A stretch of DNA of 64,000 nt from Vibrio sp. MEBiC08052 (GCF_001506075.1 NZ_KQ947475.1:248001-312000), one strand, 5' to 3'; positions 48,158-60,438 are shown, counted from the stretch's first letter. The notes: generated by a model not told the origin, from the letters alone. Numbers and translations: made by a program.

Positions 48158-50076
48158 AAAGTGTTGAACTCCTGTTCCATCTGTTCTAGGCGCTCTTGAT
48201 GCTCCATCCATTGAGACTCAAGTTCCTCAAGGTCAGATTTACTTTGAGCCTGAAGCGCAAGCACCTGAGTAAGTTTAGCTTTATTCTCCGCATCATACAG
48301 GGATGAATCGCTTAATTGCTGCTCTGCATCGCTGAGCGTTGATTGTAATTTATCGATTTGCTGCTCTAATTGTGTCAGTTTCTTGCGAATTGGTGCGGTT
48401 TGCTGACGGAGTTCTGCTTCTTTACGTTTTTGTTCTTTTTTCGCCGCGGCACTGAATTGACTGTCTTTCGTTGTGGTTTGTTCTTTCTTGTCTTGCTTTT
48501 GTTGTTTTTGCTGCTCGGTGAGCCAGCGGTAATAATCATTCAGATCGCCATCGAATGCGACCACTTTGGCATCATGAACCAGATAAAAATCATCAGTGGT
48601 TGCCCGAAGCAGATAGCGATCGTGGCTGACAATGACCATTGCTCCTTCGTAAGTCTGCAAGGCGAGTGTCAGTGCCTGACGCATATCGAGATCAAGGTGG
48701 TTGGTCGGTTCGTCCAGTAACAGCAGGTTCGGTTTCTGCCAGACGATCAATGCCAATACGAGTCGCGCTTTTTCGCCACCGGAGAAAGGCGCGACTTTTT
48801 CGAGTGCTTTATCACCTTGAAAACCGAAGCTACCGAGATAATCTCTTAGTTGTTGTTCGGTATGATGCGGTGCGATTTGCATTAAATGTTGTAACGGGTT
48901 TTCTTCCGGATGAAGCGTTTCCAACTGATGCTGGGCAAAATAACCGATTTTGACGCCTTGAGAATAGGTGAGCGCACCGCTTTGAGGTTGTAACTCCCCA
49001 GAGAGTAGTTTGATGAGCGTTGATTTCCCTGCCCCATTACGACCCAGCAAACCGATCCGACTACCGGGTACCAGATTCAATTTGATCTGGTTGAGGATCG
49101 CGACGTGATCATATCCGGCAGCAACTTCATCCATCATCAGAATCGGGTTCGGCAGAGCCGCCGGCTCTCTGAATTCAAAACTAAACGGATTATCCAGTTG
49201 CGCGGGCAGCACCTTTTCCATCCGTTCCAGTGCTTTAATCCGACTCTGTGCCTGACGAGCTTTGGATGCCTTGTAACGAAAACGGTCGATATAGCTTTGC
49301 ATATGAGAAATTTGCTTTTGCTGTTTCTGATACATCGCCTGCTGAAGAACCAGTTTTTCGGCTCTCTGATTTTCGAATGATGAATAATTACCGGTGTACT
49401 CGTTGAGTTGCTGATTCTCGATATGGATAATCCGGCCGACAATCGGATCAAGAAAATCCCGGTCATGTGAAATTAGGATCAGTGTGCCGGGATAATTCTG
49501 TAGCCAGCGTTCCAGCCACATAACTGCATCTAGATCCAAGTGGTTGGTTGGTTCATCGAGTAACAGGAGGTCTGAGCGACAGAGCAATGCCTGAGCCAGA
49601 TTCAGGCGCATCCGCCAGCCACCGGAAAATTGTGTCAAATGCCATTGCATCTGTTCTTGACTGAACCCCAGACCGTCCAGTAATTCAGACGCACGGGCCC
49701 GGATACTGTAACCACCGATCGTCTCAATATGACCGTGCAGTTCTGCTACCCGTGTCCCTTCTTCACGTTGTTCTGCTTGCTGCAACTGTTTTTCCAGTAA
49801 GCGGTATTCCCGATCACCATCAATCACATATTCTATTGCACTACGTTCGAGTGCCGGTGTCTCTTGCGCGACCCAAGCTAACTCCCATTGGGCCGGCATA
49901 TTGAATGAACCGGCATCGACACTGAGTTCATCTTTGAGTAATGCAAATAATGTTGACTTACCACAGCCGTTTTTACCGACCAGACCCACTTTATCGCCCG
50001 GATGGATCGTCGCTGAGGTTTGTTCTAAAAGCGGTTTTCCGCCACGCAATAACTGAATATCAGAAAAGGTAATCAT
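48154..50076 (-). CDS. yheS: ABC-F ATPase YheS
   Basis: Soluble ABC-F protein with two ATPase domains that acts on translating ribosomes (translational GTPase-like regulator family). The two Walker A loops are GKNGCGKST and GRNGAGKST; the signature motifs FSGGWRMR and FSGGEKAR are present, with LLLDEPTNHLD in both halves. The C-terminal coiled coil (about 535-640) is rich in K, E and Q. The start at 50076 gives MITFSDIQLL, the E. coli YheS-like N-terminus, 640 aa. Confidence 0.94.
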   Translation of the reverse strand: MITFSDIQLLRGGKPLLEQTSATIHPGDKVGLVGKNGCGKSTLFALLKDELSVDAGSFNMPAQWELAWVAQETPALERSAIEYVIDGDREYRLLEKQLQQAEQREEGTRVAELHGHIETIGGYSIRARASELLDGLGFSQEQMQWHLTQFSGGWRMRLNLAQALLCRSDLLLLDEPTNHLDLDAVMWLERWLQNYPGTLILISHDRDFLDPIVGRIIHIENQQLNEYTGNYSSFENQRAEKLVLQQAMYQKQQKQISHMQSYIDRFRYKASKARQAQSRIKALERMEKVLPAQLDNPFSFEFREPAALPNPILMMDEVAAGYDHVAILNQIKLNLVPGSRIGLLGRNGAGKSTLIKLLSGELQPQSGALTYSQGVKIGYFAQHQLETLHPEENPLQHLMQIAPHHTEQQLRDYLGSFGFQGDKALEKVAPFSGGEKARLVLALIVWQKPNLLLLDEPTNHLDLDMRQALTLALQTYEGAMVIVSHDRYLLRATTDDFYLVHDAKVVAFDGDLNDYYRWLTEQQKQQKQDKKEQTTTKDSQFSAAAKKEQKRKEAELRQQTAPIRKKLTQLEQQIDKLQSTLSDAEQQLSDSSLYDAENKAKLTQVLALQAQSKSDLEELESQWMEHQERLEQMEQEFNTL

Positions 50077-50348
50077 AAAAATGTATCTGGTTGAAAACAA
50101 ACTGCCCGAAATAGTAGGTGGATTGATGACAAATGTCGATGATTAGCGGAGCGCGATGGTTGGATCTTGCGGTGGTTCGGCTTCATTGATGATTCGTGTT
50201 GGTGTTAGCGACGTCTCGCTCGTCTATGATTTGAGATGATCGGTTCCGGAAGCGAAAATAATTATTACAGAAATCTCAGGGAAGATTGGTACGGACTGAT
50301 TACAATACGTTATGATTCAGTTAAATAGACAGAGGAGTGAAGTTAGTC

Positions 50349-50933
50349 ATGGCTGATACGGTTTCGTGTACCACCGAATGCCCCAAGGTGTTGGTGATCT
50401 TTGCTCATCCGGAGCCACAGAGCTCCGTTGTGAATCAGATATTAATTGAAGCGATCAAGCCGCTTGAAAATGTCACCATCCATGATCTTTATGCAACCTA
50501 TCCTGACTTTTTTATTGATGTCGATGCTGAACAAAGTCTGTTGATGGCGCATGATGTGATCGTTTTTCAACATCCTCTTTATATGTATTCTTGTCCCGCA
50601 TTGCTAAAAGAGTGGTTGGATCGGGTCTTATGCAAAGACTTTGCATTTGGCTCTCAATGTGCACTGGCAGGTAAAATCTGGCGCAGTGTGATTACCACCG
50701 GGGGCAAGAAAACGGCTTTTGGTCATAAGGGGTATAACAAATATCCGTTGGACGAGATTCTACAACCGTTTGAACTGGTTGCCTCTCTTTGCCGCATGGC
50801 ATGGTGTGATCCATTGATCCTATACTGGTCTCGTAATGTTACTGAAACTGAAAGATATCAACATGCCGAGTCTTACCGTCAGTGGCTGAGTGCACCCGAG
50901 ATGATAGATACTCACGGTTCAGAGGAGCAATAA
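50349..50933 (+). CDS. kefG: KefG, ancillary subunit of the KefB potassium efflux system
   Basis: Flavodoxin-like NAD(P)H oxidoreductase family, 194 aa. VIFAHPEPQSS, FQHPLYMYSCPALLKEWLDRVL and the GKIWRSVITTGG segment match KefG/KefF. It is required for full KefB activity in glutathione-gated K+ efflux during electrophile stress. The ATG at 50349 is preceded by GAGGAG; a GTG within that motif is an unlikely start. kefB starts directly after its stop. Confidence 0.92.
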   Translation: MADTVSCTTECPKVLVIFAHPEPQSSVVNQILIEAIKPLENVTIHDLYATYPDFFIDVDAEQSLLMAHDVIVFQHPLYMYSCPALLKEWLDRVLCKDFAFGSQCALAGKIWRSVITTGGKKTAFGHKGYNKYPLDEILQPFELVASLCRMAWCDPLILYWSRNVTETERYQHAESYRQWLSAPEMIDTHGSEEQ

Positions 50934-52739
50934 ATGGCAGCATTGACGAATGATTTCTTACAAAGTAGTGCTGTATTTCTGACAGCGGCAGCCATTGCTG
51001 TGCCTGTGGCCCAGCGTGCCGGGCTTGGTTCGGTGTTGGGATATCTGTTAGCCGGGGGAGCGATTGGTCCTTGGGGACTGGGATTAATTAGTGATGTAGA
51101 CGCGATTCTGCATTTTGCAGAATTCGGTGTGGTTTTATTGCTGTTTGTGATCGGGCTTGAACTGAATCCGCGTAAGCTTTGGCAAATGAAATCACCGATT
51201 CTCGGGCTTGGCGGTGCTCAGGTTGTGGTGACCAGTGCCGTGTTAGCCAGCCTCATCCATTTTTTTGTCAACAGTTGGCAGGTTAGTTTGGTGATGGGGA
51301 TGGGATTAGCGCTTTCTTCTACAGCAATTGCTTTGCGGGTGATTGAAGAGCAAGAACTGGAGCGCAGTGAAACCGGGCAGTCAGGCTTTGCGGTATTGTT
51401 ATTTCAGGATATTGCCGTGATCCCCATGTTGGCGTTGTTACCTGTATTAGCCGGGAATTCTGCCGGGGATTGGATTGATGCACTGTGGATGCTCTGTGGC
51501 ATTGTCGGATTGCTGGTCGGCGGTCATTTTCTATTAAGCCCGTTGTTTCGCTATATCGTGATGAGCGGTGTCCGGGAGTTGTTCACTGTTGCGGCATTAT
51601 TGTTGGTCATTAGTATTGCGTTGCTGATGCAATTTTTAGGGCTGTCCATGGCGTTGGGGACGTTCCTTGCCGGTGTGTTGTTGGCAGAAAGTGAATTTCG
51701 CCATGAGCTGGAAGTGTCTATTGAGCCGTTTAAAGGGCTATTGCTCGGGCTCTTCTTTATTGCGATCGGTATGGCCGTTGATTTAGGACTATTGTTCAAC
51801 AATCCATTACAGATTCTCGCGGCGGTAACTGTACTGGTGGTAATTAAAGGTGGGATTCTCTACTTACTGGCCCGATTGTTCGGAACTCGCGCGAAAGCGC
51901 GTAGCAGTATGGCCGCCATTCTGAGTCAGGGAGGCGAGTTTGCTTTTGTCATCTTTACCGCTGCGCAGTCCGAAGGTTTACTGCAAGCAGAGCAAACGTC
52001 ATTTTTGCTGGTGGTCGTCAGTTTATCGATGGTCACTACACCACTGTTGCTCAGTATTCAGAAACGTTGGTTTGCCCGAGAGTTCAACTCGGCAGATGAT
52101 TTAGCGGTTGATGTCGAAAATAATGACCCGAGAGTGATTATTGCCGGGTTTGGGCGGTTTGGGCAGATCGTGGGTCGTTTGATGTTTGCCAATAAAATCA
52201 AAGTGACTGTTCTTGAAAGTGATGCGAGTCAGATCAAACTACTGCGTAAGTATGGTTATCAGGTTTTTTATGGGGATGCGACCAATCTGGAGTTACTGCG
52301 CTCAGCGGGCGCAGAAGATGCGGAAGCGATTGTGGTATGTACCGATGATCCGGATGAAGTGATGGCGATTGTTGCGTTATGTCAGCATCATTTCCCGAAA
52401 TTGAAAATTTTAGCGCGGGCGCGCAGTCGGGTTGAAGCTTATCAACTGCTTAATCATGGTGTACCGCACTTCTCGCGAGAAACATTCTTGGGAGCGCTGG
52501 ATTTAGGGAGACAAACATTGGTTGAATTAGGGATGCATCCCTATCAGGCAAAACGAGCTGAATCACATTTTTGTCGTTTAGATAATGCGATGCTGGAAGA
52601 GCTGTTGCCGATGCATAATGAAGGCAAGCAACTCTCGTTGCGTGCCAAAGAGACTCGGCAAGAACTGGAAGAAATATTTGGGCGCGAGATGGAGAAAGAC
52701 CATCAGGCTCGAGACTTTTGGGAAAGAGATCAGGATTAA
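50934..52739 (+). CDS. kefB: Glutathione-regulated potassium/proton antiporter KefB
   Basis: Inner-membrane CPA2 antiporter, 601 aa. About twelve membrane helices (residues 1-380), including HFAEFGVVLLLFVIGLELNP and the FLAGVLLAESEFRHELE segment, are followed by a C-terminal RCK/TrkA-N domain with GFGRFGQIVGR (nucleotide/glutathione site) near residue 402. The start codon immediately follows the kefG stop (TAAATG). It protects against electrophiles by acidifying the cytoplasm. Confidence 0.93.
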   Translation: MAALTNDFLQSSAVFLTAAAIAVPVAQRAGLGSVLGYLLAGGAIGPWGLGLISDVDAILHFAEFGVVLLLFVIGLELNPRKLWQMKSPILGLGGAQVVVTSAVLASLIHFFVNSWQVSLVMGMGLALSSTAIALRVIEEQELERSETGQSGFAVLLFQDIAVIPMLALLPVLAGNSAGDWIDALWMLCGIVGLLVGGHFLLSPLFRYIVMSGVRELFTVAALLLVISIALLMQFLGLSMALGTFLAGVLLAESEFRHELEVSIEPFKGLLLGLFFIAIGMAVDLGLLFNNPLQILAAVTVLVVIKGGILYLLARLFGTRAKARSSMAAILSQGGEFAFVIFTAAQSEGLLQAEQTSFLLVVVSLSMVTTPLLLSIQKRWFAREFNSADDLAVDVENNDPRVIIAGFGRFGQIVGRLMFANKIKVTVLESDASQIKLLRKYGYQVFYGDATNLELLRSAGAEDAEAIVVCTDDPDEVMAIVALCQHHFPKLKILARARSRVEAYQLLNHGVPHFSRETFLGALDLGRQTLVELGMHPYQAKRAESHFCRLDNAMLEELLPMHNEGKQLSLRAKETRQELEEIFGREMEKDHQARDFWERDQD

Positions 52740-52742
52740 TTT

Positions 52743-52943
52743 GTGCAAATTAAGAAACGTTTTATAGCCGGAGCATGTTGTCCGCAGTGTCACACTGCCG
52801 ATTCACTTTGCTGGTGGGAAGTGAATCATGTTGAGCATGTCGAATGCGTGGAATGTGATTATACCGAACAGCGAACACCACGTTCCGTTGAGCAAAGTAC
52901 ACATGCGGAAGAAGCGATGATTGGTATTTTTAAACCGGACTAA
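52743..52943 (+). CDS. yheV: YheV family zinc-ribbon protein
   Basis: Small protein of 66 aa with CCPQC (residues 12-16) and CVEC (35-38), a zinc-ribbon pattern. It starts with GTG at 52743, three bases after the kefB stop, suggesting coupling. YheV genes sit beside kefB and slyD in E. coli too. Function unknown. Confidence 0.85.
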   Translation: MQIKKRFIAGACCPQCHTADSLCWWEVNHVEHVECVECDYTEQRTPRSVEQSTHAEEAMIGIFKPD

Positions 52944-53062
52944 TTGAGGTTTACGAGAGACTTCTTCATAATATCGCTCAGTTCTCCAAGGATTTCGAAT
53001 CACTTGGACATGCAATACGGTCACAATCGGTGACAAAATACACTCGATGCCTTGGAGCGTTT

Positions 53063-53605
53063 ATGAAAATTGAAAAGAATGTTGTGGTGAGTTTAGCGTA
53101 CCAACTCAAACTGGAAGACGGAGTTGTCGCTGATCAGTCAACTGCTGATGCCCCGCTTGATTACCTGCATGGTCATCACAACCTGATCGTCGGCTTAGAG
53201 CGTGAACTTGAAGGTAAAGTTGCTGGCGATAAATTTACTGCAACCATTACACCTGAAGACGCATACGGTGAATACAATGATGACTTGGTTCAGCGTGTTC
53301 CGGCCGATGTTTTTCATGGTGTCGATCAACTTGAAGCGGGTATGCGTTTTCTGGCAGAAACTGATCAGGGTCAGATTCCGGTCGAAATCACAGAAGTTGA
53401 CGGTGATGAAGTCGTCGTCGACGGTAACCACATGCTGGCCGGTCAGACACTGACGTTTGACGTTGAGGTTGTCGCGGTTCGTGCAGCAACAGATGAAGAG
53501 GTTGCTCATGGGCATATTCATCAAGGTGGCGGTAGCTGTGGACATGATCACGACCATGGTGAAGAAGGCTGCTGTGGTGGAAATGGCGGGTGTGGTTGCC
53601 ATTAA
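53063..53605 (+). CDS. slyD: FKBP-type prolyl isomerase and metallochaperone SlyD
   Basis: Cytoplasmic peptidyl-prolyl isomerase/chaperone, 180 aa, with the FKBP core split by an insert-in-flap domain (about residues 70-125). The C-terminal His/Cys tail (GHDHDHGEEGCC...GCGCH) binds nickel and zinc, used in hydrogenase maturation and metal storage in other bacteria. ATG at 53063 has GGAG upstream. It is followed by a terminator. Confidence 0.95.
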   Translation: MKIEKNVVVSLAYQLKLEDGVVADQSTADAPLDYLHGHHNLIVGLERELEGKVAGDKFTATITPEDAYGEYNDDLVQRVPADVFHGVDQLEAGMRFLAETDQGQIPVEITEVDGDEVVVDGNHMLAGQTLTFDVEVVAVRAATDEEVAHGHIHQGGGSCGHDHDHGEEGCCGGNGGCGCH

Positions 53606-53640
53606 TTGTCCTGATTCGTTTCACTGAATCTACTAAATGG

Positions 53641-53673
53641 AAACACCTGCCGATTTGTGCAGGTGTTTTTTTA
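53641..53673 (+). terminator. Terminator of slyD
   Basis: Stem AAACACCTGC / GCAGGTGTTT with an 8-nt loop followed by TTTTTAT, 36 bp after the stop. Confidence 0.9.
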
Positions 53674-53692
53674 TGGTCTTACGAGGATATAT

Positions 53693-54637
53693 ATGAAGAA
53701 ACGTTTTGCGATTGCAATTCATGGCGGTGCCGGCACAATTCTGCGTTCTCAAATGACGGATGAAATTCAGCGGGATGTGGAACAGGTTTTGGATCTAGCT
53801 GTCTCTCAAGGCCATCAGTTACTCGCGCAAGGCGGCAGCGCTGTCGATGCGGTTGTCTGCGCTGTCAGAATTCTTGAAGACTCTCCACACTTTAATGCAG
53901 GGAAAGGCTCTGTCCTGACGGCGAAAGAGATGGTCGAAATGGATGCGGCGGTAATGTGTGGTGAACATCGCCAGGCAGGGGCGGTTGCCGGGGTTCGTCA
54001 TATCAAAAACCCAGTGCAACTGGCTAAAGATGTGATGCAGCAGAGTGCTCATGTGATGCTCATTGGTGAAGGGGCGGAAGAGTTTGCAGCAAAGCTTGGT
54101 TATGACTATACCGAACAGGATTATTTTTTTACCGACAGACGTTACGAACAACTGTTAGCTATGAAAGCTGCAGGGAGCTTTGCGTTGTCTGAGTCAAGTT
54201 ATCCCGATGAGCATAAATTCGGCACTGTCGGTGCCGTTGCATTGGATCAGAATGGTAACCTTGCTGCTGCAACCAGTACCGGAGGAATCACCAATAAACA
54301 GTTTGGGCGAGTCGGTGATTCTCCGATTATCGGTGCCGGAACTTATGCAGAAAATCATAATGTTGCTATATCTGCAACCGGCATGGGTGAAGTCTTTATG
54401 CGTTGTTGTGTTGCCGGTGATATTGCCGCGCGAATGCGTTACTTACGGGAAGATGTACATACAGCTTGCACCGAGGTCATTCAAGGTGAGGTGAAAGACT
54501 TGGGTGGAGAAGGCGGGGTGATTGCAATTGACCAATTCGGGGAGATTCATTTTGGTATGAACTGTACCGGTATGTATCGGAGTTGCATCGATATTCATGG
54601 CAAAAAACAGATCAAAATCTACGCAGACGAGATGTAA
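53693..54637 (+). CDS. iaaA: Isoaspartyl peptidase / L-asparaginase
   Basis: Plant-type (Ntn-hydrolase) asparaginase, 314 aa, hydrolysing isoaspartyl dipeptides and asparagine. The precursor self-cleaves before catalytic T178 in HKFGTVGAVALD, giving alpha and beta subunits. Signatures include AIHGGAGTI at the N-terminus and TGGITNKQFGRVGDSPIIGAGTYA. ATG at 53693 has GAGG upstream; codons further upstream in frame are not supported. It is close behind slyD but after a terminator. Confidence 0.9.
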   Translation: MKKRFAIAIHGGAGTILRSQMTDEIQRDVEQVLDLAVSQGHQLLAQGGSAVDAVVCAVRILEDSPHFNAGKGSVLTAKEMVEMDAAVMCGEHRQAGAVAGVRHIKNPVQLAKDVMQQSAHVMLIGEGAEEFAAKLGYDYTEQDYFFTDRRYEQLLAMKAAGSFALSESSYPDEHKFGTVGAVALDQNGNLAAATSTGGITNKQFGRVGDSPIIGAGTYAENHNVAISATGMGEVFMRCCVAGDIAARMRYLREDVHTACTEVIQGEVKDLGGEGGVIAIDQFGEIHFGMNCTGMYRSCIDIHGKKQIKIYADEM

Positions 54638-54763
54638 ACCGGCATTTTACGCAAACGATTTCTTCTTGATTCTAAAATCGAACAAAAAGCGTTTTTTTAT
54701 GAATTTTTTATGCTTAAAAAATGACTGCATCATCCAACATTCGGTGGTAGAATCCATTTTTAA

Positions 54764-56086
<1,323 letters not shown>

Positions 56087-56110
56087 CCCCCAATACGACT
56101 TGATTGTCAG

Positions 56111-56140
56111 AGCCGGTCTTTAACGACCGGCTTTTTGCTT
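56111..56140 (+). terminator. Terminator of purA
   Basis: Stem AGCCGGTC / GACCGGCT with a 6-nt loop, followed by TTTTGCTTTTTT. Confidence 0.85.
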
Positions 56141-56288
56141 TTTTAGGGATTGTTATGTACAGTTGTGTTGTGCAAAAAATCGACAACAACTTTCTCCTAA
56201 AGTCATTTGTTCGTCTGCCGATACGGTATTTAAGCCCCGGTCAAAGTGGGTGATATTGTAAAGCGATCGTTCAAAAAAGAGTATGTAT

Positions 56289-56924
56289 ATGAGGCTACTA
56301 AGCGTAGCAGCTTCGTTGTTAATGATGACGTTGAGCGTTTCAGTCAATGCCACTGTCGCTGATGTCGGGCCGCCAGTCCAAATTTATTCCGAAGCTGAGT
56401 TAATTCAACTGATCGAACAGAATAAGCATCTGGAGCGAGTGAAAGCTGATAAATGTCAGCTGGTTGAAGATATCGTTGCCCGGGCTACGCGGATCAATTT
56501 ACCATCATATGAATTCTTGTATGGCGATATGTTGGCATGGGGCGTGTGTGTCGATCAGGATGCTGAACTGGGCTTATATTATATGGAAGCCGCAGCCAGT
56601 CAGGGATTGCCGGCAGCGCTTGAGCAGCTAGGTCGCTATTACGCTGAAGGTGTGCTTGTTCAGCAAGACCGTGAACGCGCTATTGTGTATCTGAGAGAAG
56701 CCTCCGCAATGGGCAATCTGAAAGCGCGTGTGAAATTGGCTGAATTATTACTCCGAGATTATGGCAGTCCACTTGATTATGAAGACGCTTATCGATGGCT
56801 ATATCATTCTGTTACGGCTGATACGCGTATGCACAAACGTATTGCGATGTTGCGTCAGGGGCTTGAACAGCGGATGCCTGAGAATATTATCGCTCGTGCG
56901 AAAATGAGAGAAACGCTTTGGTAG
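56289..56924 (+). CDS. motX: Sodium-driven flagellar motor protein MotX
   Basis: Periplasmic T-ring protein of the polar flagellum, needed to place the PomA/PomB stator. The 211-aa length equals that of V. alginolyticus MotX. Signal peptide (cleavage near VNA-T), then Sel1-like repeats (YGDMLAWGVCVDQDAELGLYYMEAAASQGLPAALEQLGRYYAEG and GNLKARVKLAELL). The ATG at 56289 is better spaced from AAGAG than the one at 56283. It lies between purA and rnr, the usual vibrio position. Confidence 0.93.
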   Translation: MRLLSVAASLLMMTLSVSVNATVADVGPPVQIYSEAELIQLIEQNKHLERVKADKCQLVEDIVARATRINLPSYEFLYGDMLAWGVCVDQDAELGLYYMEAAASQGLPAALEQLGRYYAEGVLVQQDRERAIVYLREASAMGNLKARVKLAELLLRDYGSPLDYEDAYRWLYHSVTADTRMHKRIAMLRQGLEQRMPENIIARAKMRETLW

Positions 56925-57122
56925 CACACTGTATCGTGATGCGTCCGTTTCTGTTACAATTTATTGAAAACTTCCTTAGTTTAACCACCTGATTTTTGAA
57001 GAAATCACAACTTCCCGCTAATATATCTTCAATAAGCTATATTCATGCTCTCTGGATCATTATTTAAAAATGGTTGATTCAGAAGGTATTTTAAGAGATT
57101 ACCTTCTTCCTTAGGACGACTT

Positions 57123-59564
57123 ATGTCTGACACTACTCAAAACGATCCGTTTGCTGATCGTGAAGCAAATAACTATGACAACCCGATTCCCAGCCGCGAG
57201 TTTATTTTAGAATTTCTCGCTCAGGCGAATGTTCCGATGAATCGCAATGACCTGTTCGAAGTGCTACACCTTTCAGGTGAAGAGCAATACGAAGGATTAC
57301 GAAGACGTCTGAGAGCCATGGAAAGAGATGGGCAACTGGTCTTCACGCGCCGTCAATGTTATGCACTGCCGGAAAAACTGGAAATGATTAAAGGATATGT
57401 CATCGGTCATAAAGATGGATACGGTTGGGTCAGACCTGAGGGAACCCGAGGCAAAGATGATGATATCGTACTGCCACATCATCAGATGAGAACACTGATT
57501 CATGGGGATTATGTGCTGATTCAACCGAATGGCACGGATAAGAGAGGTCGGAAAGAAGGTCGTCTGGTCAGGATTTTAGAGGAAAGAAACAGCCAAATTG
57601 TGGGCCGGTTTTTCTTTGAACATGGATATTCTTACGTCGTACCTGATGACTCCCGGATTAGTCATGACATTTTGATTCCGGATGAAGCTCGTGCCGGAGC
57701 CCGCATGGGAAATGTCGTTGTCATCGAGATTACCGACCGAGGCAGCCGTTCTCGTGGGATGATGGGCAAGGTGAGTGATGTGCTTGGTGAAAATATGGCA
57801 CCTGGTATGGAGACCCAAATTGCGATTCGGACCCATCAGATTCCGCATGAATGGCCGGAAGCTGTCGAACAACAAGTGAAACAGTTTAGTGAACACGTTC
57901 CGGAAGAAGCGAAACAGGGACGGGTAGATTTGAGAACTCTGCCACTGGTTACGATTGATGGTGAAGATGCCCGAGACTTTGATGATGCGGTCTATTGTGA
58001 AGCGAAAAAAGGCGGAGGCTGGCGTCTTTGGGTTGCGATTGCCGATGTAAGCTATTATGTCAGAACTGATTCTGCGCTTGATAAAGAAGCGATTAATCGA
58101 GGTAATTCTGTCTACTTCCCGTCTCAGGTTGTGCCGATGTTACCGGAGGTATTGTCAAACGGCCTCTGCTCTCTAAACCCACAAGTTGATCGACTATGTA
58201 TGGTCTGTGAGATGACCATTTCAGCGACAGGGAAACTTTCAAGCTATAAACATTATGAAGCGGTTATGAATTCCCATGCGCGGCTGACCTATAACAAAGT
58301 GGCCGCGATTTTAGCGGGTGATGAGGAACTTAGTCAGCGTTATGAACCGTTAGTCCCCCATTTGGAAGAGTTACACCAGATGTATCAGGTTCTGAAAGGA
58401 GAGAGAGAAAACCGAGGTGCGATCGAATTTGAAACGGTCGAAACGAAATTTATTTTTAATGCTCAGCGGAAAATCGAGCGGATTGAGCCGTTAGTCCGTA
58501 ATGATGCTCATAAAATCATCGAAGAGTGCATGATTCTGGCGAATATTGCATCGGCTTCTTTAGTTGAAAAAATGAAAGAACCCGCCTTATTCCGAATTCA
58601 TGAAACACCGGGAGAAGAACGCTTAATGGGATTCCGGGATTTTCTCGGAGAATTGGGACTAAATTTGACCGGTGGATTAGAACCGACTCCGACAGATTAT
58701 GCCACTCTAATGAAACAAGTGGTGAATCGTCCTGATCATGAGTTGATCCAAACGATGTTACTCCGCTCGATGAAGCAAGCGGTATACAACGCTGATAACT
58801 GCGGACACTTCGGGTTGGCTTTAAAACGATATGCACACTTTACTTCTCCGATTCGACGCTATCCGGATCTTCTGTTACACCGGGCAATCAAATATTTGAT
58901 CGCCAAACAGCAAGGAACAAATCAAGATCGTTGGACACCGACAGGGGGCTATCATTACTCATTCGATGATATGAATTATTATGGTGAACAGTGTTCAATG
59001 ACTGAGCGCCGTGCAGATGATGCAACACGGGAAGTATCTGACTGGCTGAAATGTGAATATATGCAGGATCATGTCGGTGAAGTGTTGGATGGTGTGATTG
59101 CCAATGTTACTGGATTTGGATTTTTTGTGCGTTTGACTGAGTTGCATATAGATGGCTTGGTGCATATTTCCAGCTTGGCCAATGATTACTATCAGTATGA
59201 TCCGATCGGTCAACGTTTGATTGGTGAAAGCTTCGGACTGATTTACCGTTTAGGCGATGCGGTCAAAGTTAAAGTCCAGGCCGTGAACTTGGACGAACGT
59301 CATATTGACTTTGAATTAGTCGAGACAAGTCGTAAGCTACGCGGTGAAGGAAAAACAGCGAAGAAACGCGAAGCGGAAGCAAAACAGGGAAAAAGAGGGA
59401 TGCCCCGTCGTCGAGGAAAAGCAATACCGAATATTGAACCGGCGAAAAATCCTAATGGTGGCGATGATCGGAATAATACGGTTAAAAAGAAAAGCAAGGC
59501 TGAGAAAGTCCGTAAGAAAAAATCGCGCCTTCGTAAATCAAAATCAGCCAAGACTGACAAATAA
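57123..59564 (+). CDS. rnr: Ribonuclease R
   Basis: Processive 3'-5' exoribonuclease of the RNB family that degrades structured RNA, 813 aa. An N-terminal helix-turn-helix region, cold-shock domains, the RNB domain with the catalytic aspartates [12 protein letters not shown] (around residue 280) and the [10 protein letters not shown] motif precede a C-terminal S1 domain ([20 protein letters not shown]). A lysine/arginine-rich tail of about 80 residues follows. rlmB is 10 bp downstream, so they form an operon. Confidence 0.96.
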   Translation: MSDTTQNDPFADREANNYDNPIPSREFILEFLAQANVPMNRNDLFEVLHLSGEEQYEGLRRRLRAMERDGQLVFTRRQCYALPEKLEMIKGYVIGHKDGYGWVRPEGTRGKDDDIVLPHHQMRTLIHGDYVLIQPNGTDKRGRKEGRLVRILEERNSQIVGRFFFEHGYSYVVPDDSRISHDILIPDEARAGARMGNVVVIEITDRGSRSRGMMGKVSDVLGENMAPGMETQIAIRTHQIPHEWPEAVEQQVKQFSEHVPEEAKQGRVDLRTLPLVTIDGEDARDFDDAVYCEAKKGGGWRLWVAIADVSYYVRTDSALDKEAINRGNSVYFPSQVVPMLPEVLSNGLCSLNPQVDRLCMVCEMTISATGKLSSYKHYEAVMNSHARLTYNKVAAILAGDEELSQRYEPLVPHLEELHQMYQVLKGERENRGAIEFETVETKFIFNAQRKIERIEPLVRNDAHKIIEECMILANIASASLVEKMKEPALFRIHETPGEERLMGFRDFLGELGLNLTGGLEPTPTDYATLMKQVVNRPDHELIQTMLLRSMKQAVYNADNCGHFGLALKRYAHFTSPIRRYPDLLLHRAIKYLIAKQQGTNQDRWTPTGGYHYSFDDMNYYGEQCSMTERRADDATREVSDWLKCEYMQDHVGEVLDGVIANVTGFGFFVRLTELHIDGLVHISSLANDYYQYDPIGQRLIGESFGLIYRLGDAVKVKVQAVNLDERHIDFELVETSRKLRGEGKTAKKREAEAKQGKRGMPRRRGKAIPNIEPAKNPNGGDDRNNTVKKKSKAEKVRKKKSRLRKSKSAKTDK

Positions 59565-59574
59565 TAGGTAACAA

Positions 59575-60315
59575 ATGAGTAATGAATTTATATATGGTAT
59601 TCATGCTGTGAGTGCTGTGTTGGAGAAAAACCCAGATCGATTGATCGAAGTCTTTGTTTTGAAAGAGCGGCAAGATGGTCGTCTGCTTCCTATGCTAGAT
59701 GAGTTGCATCGGCTTGGTATTTCAATTCAACAGATGAGTCGCCAAGCACTAGATAAAAAATCCCAAGGGGCAAGCCACCAAGGGATGATGGCAAAAGTGA
59801 AACCGGCCAAAACCTTGAATGAACATGATCTGGATACGCTTTTAAACGCGGCTGAACAACCCCTATTACTTGTTTTGGATGGCGTAACCGATCCACATAA
59901 TCTTGGGGCGTGCCTTAGAAATGCAGACGCTGCAGGTGTTACGGCTGTGATTGTTCCCAAAGATAAATCTGCGCCATTGAATGCAACTGTGAGTAAAGTT
60001 GCCTGTGGTGCTGCTGAAACGGTACCTTTAGTCCGAGTAACCAATCTGGCCAGAACGATGAAGGCCTTACAGGAGCAAGGGATCTGGTTTGTCGGGACTG
60101 CAGGAGAAGCAACGCAGGATATCTTCCAGTCTAAACTGACTGGTCCGTTGGCGATTGTCATGGGAGCGGAAGGTGATGGGATGCGTCGCCTGACCAGAGA
60201 AACCTGTGATGCACTGGTTAAAATTCCGATGTCGGGGAGCGTTTCTAGTTTGAACGTCTCAGTCGCAACTGGCATTTGCCTTTTTGAAGCAGTAAGACAA
60301 CGTTTATCACGCTAA
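59575..60315 (+). CDS. rlmB: 23S rRNA (guanosine-2251-2'-O)-methyltransferase RlmB
   Basis: SPOUT-class methyltransferase of 246 aa. The N-terminal L30-like substrate domain ([21 protein letters not shown]) is followed by the trefoil-knot core with [36 protein letters not shown] and [17 protein letters not shown]. It methylates the ribosomal P-loop. Immediately downstream of rnr, as in E. coli. Confidence 0.95.
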   Translation: MSNEFIYGIHAVSAVLEKNPDRLIEVFVLKERQDGRLLPMLDELHRLGISIQQMSRQALDKKSQGASHQGMMAKVKPAKTLNEHDLDTLLNAAEQPLLLVLDGVTDPHNLGACLRNADAAGVTAVIVPKDKSAPLNATVSKVACGAAETVPLVRVTNLARTMKALQEQGIWFVGTAGEATQDIFQSKLTGPLAIVMGAEGDGMRRLTRETCDALVKIPMSGSVSSLNVSVATGICLFEAVRQRLSR

Positions 60316-60333
60316 GCCTCCATCGAATGAAAA

Positions 60334-60369
60334 CTGGCTCTGAATAAGATAACGGAGCCAGAATTTTCC
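60334..60369 (+). terminator. Terminator of rnr-rlmB
   Basis: Stem CTGGCTC / GAGCCAG with a 14-nt loop, followed by AATTTTCCTTTT. It precedes the S10 operon promoter. Confidence 0.55.
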
Positions 60370-60404
60370 TTTTGATGTTATTTCGATTATTTTTCCATCT
60401 AACC

Positions 60405-60432
60405 TTGCATGTGGTCATTCTATCTGTATAAT
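60405..60432 (+). promoter_or_regulatory. S10 operon promoter
   Basis: A -35-like TTGCAT (60405-60410), 16-bp spacer and a perfect -10 TATAAT (60427-60432). Initiation near 60439 would give a leader of about 255 nt before rpsJ. Confidence 0.75.
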
Positions 60433-60438
60433 ACCCGT

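Noticed and set aside
50337-50348. GTG start for kefG
   Set aside because: The GTG lies inside the GAGGAG ribosome site; the ATG at 50349 is correctly spaced.
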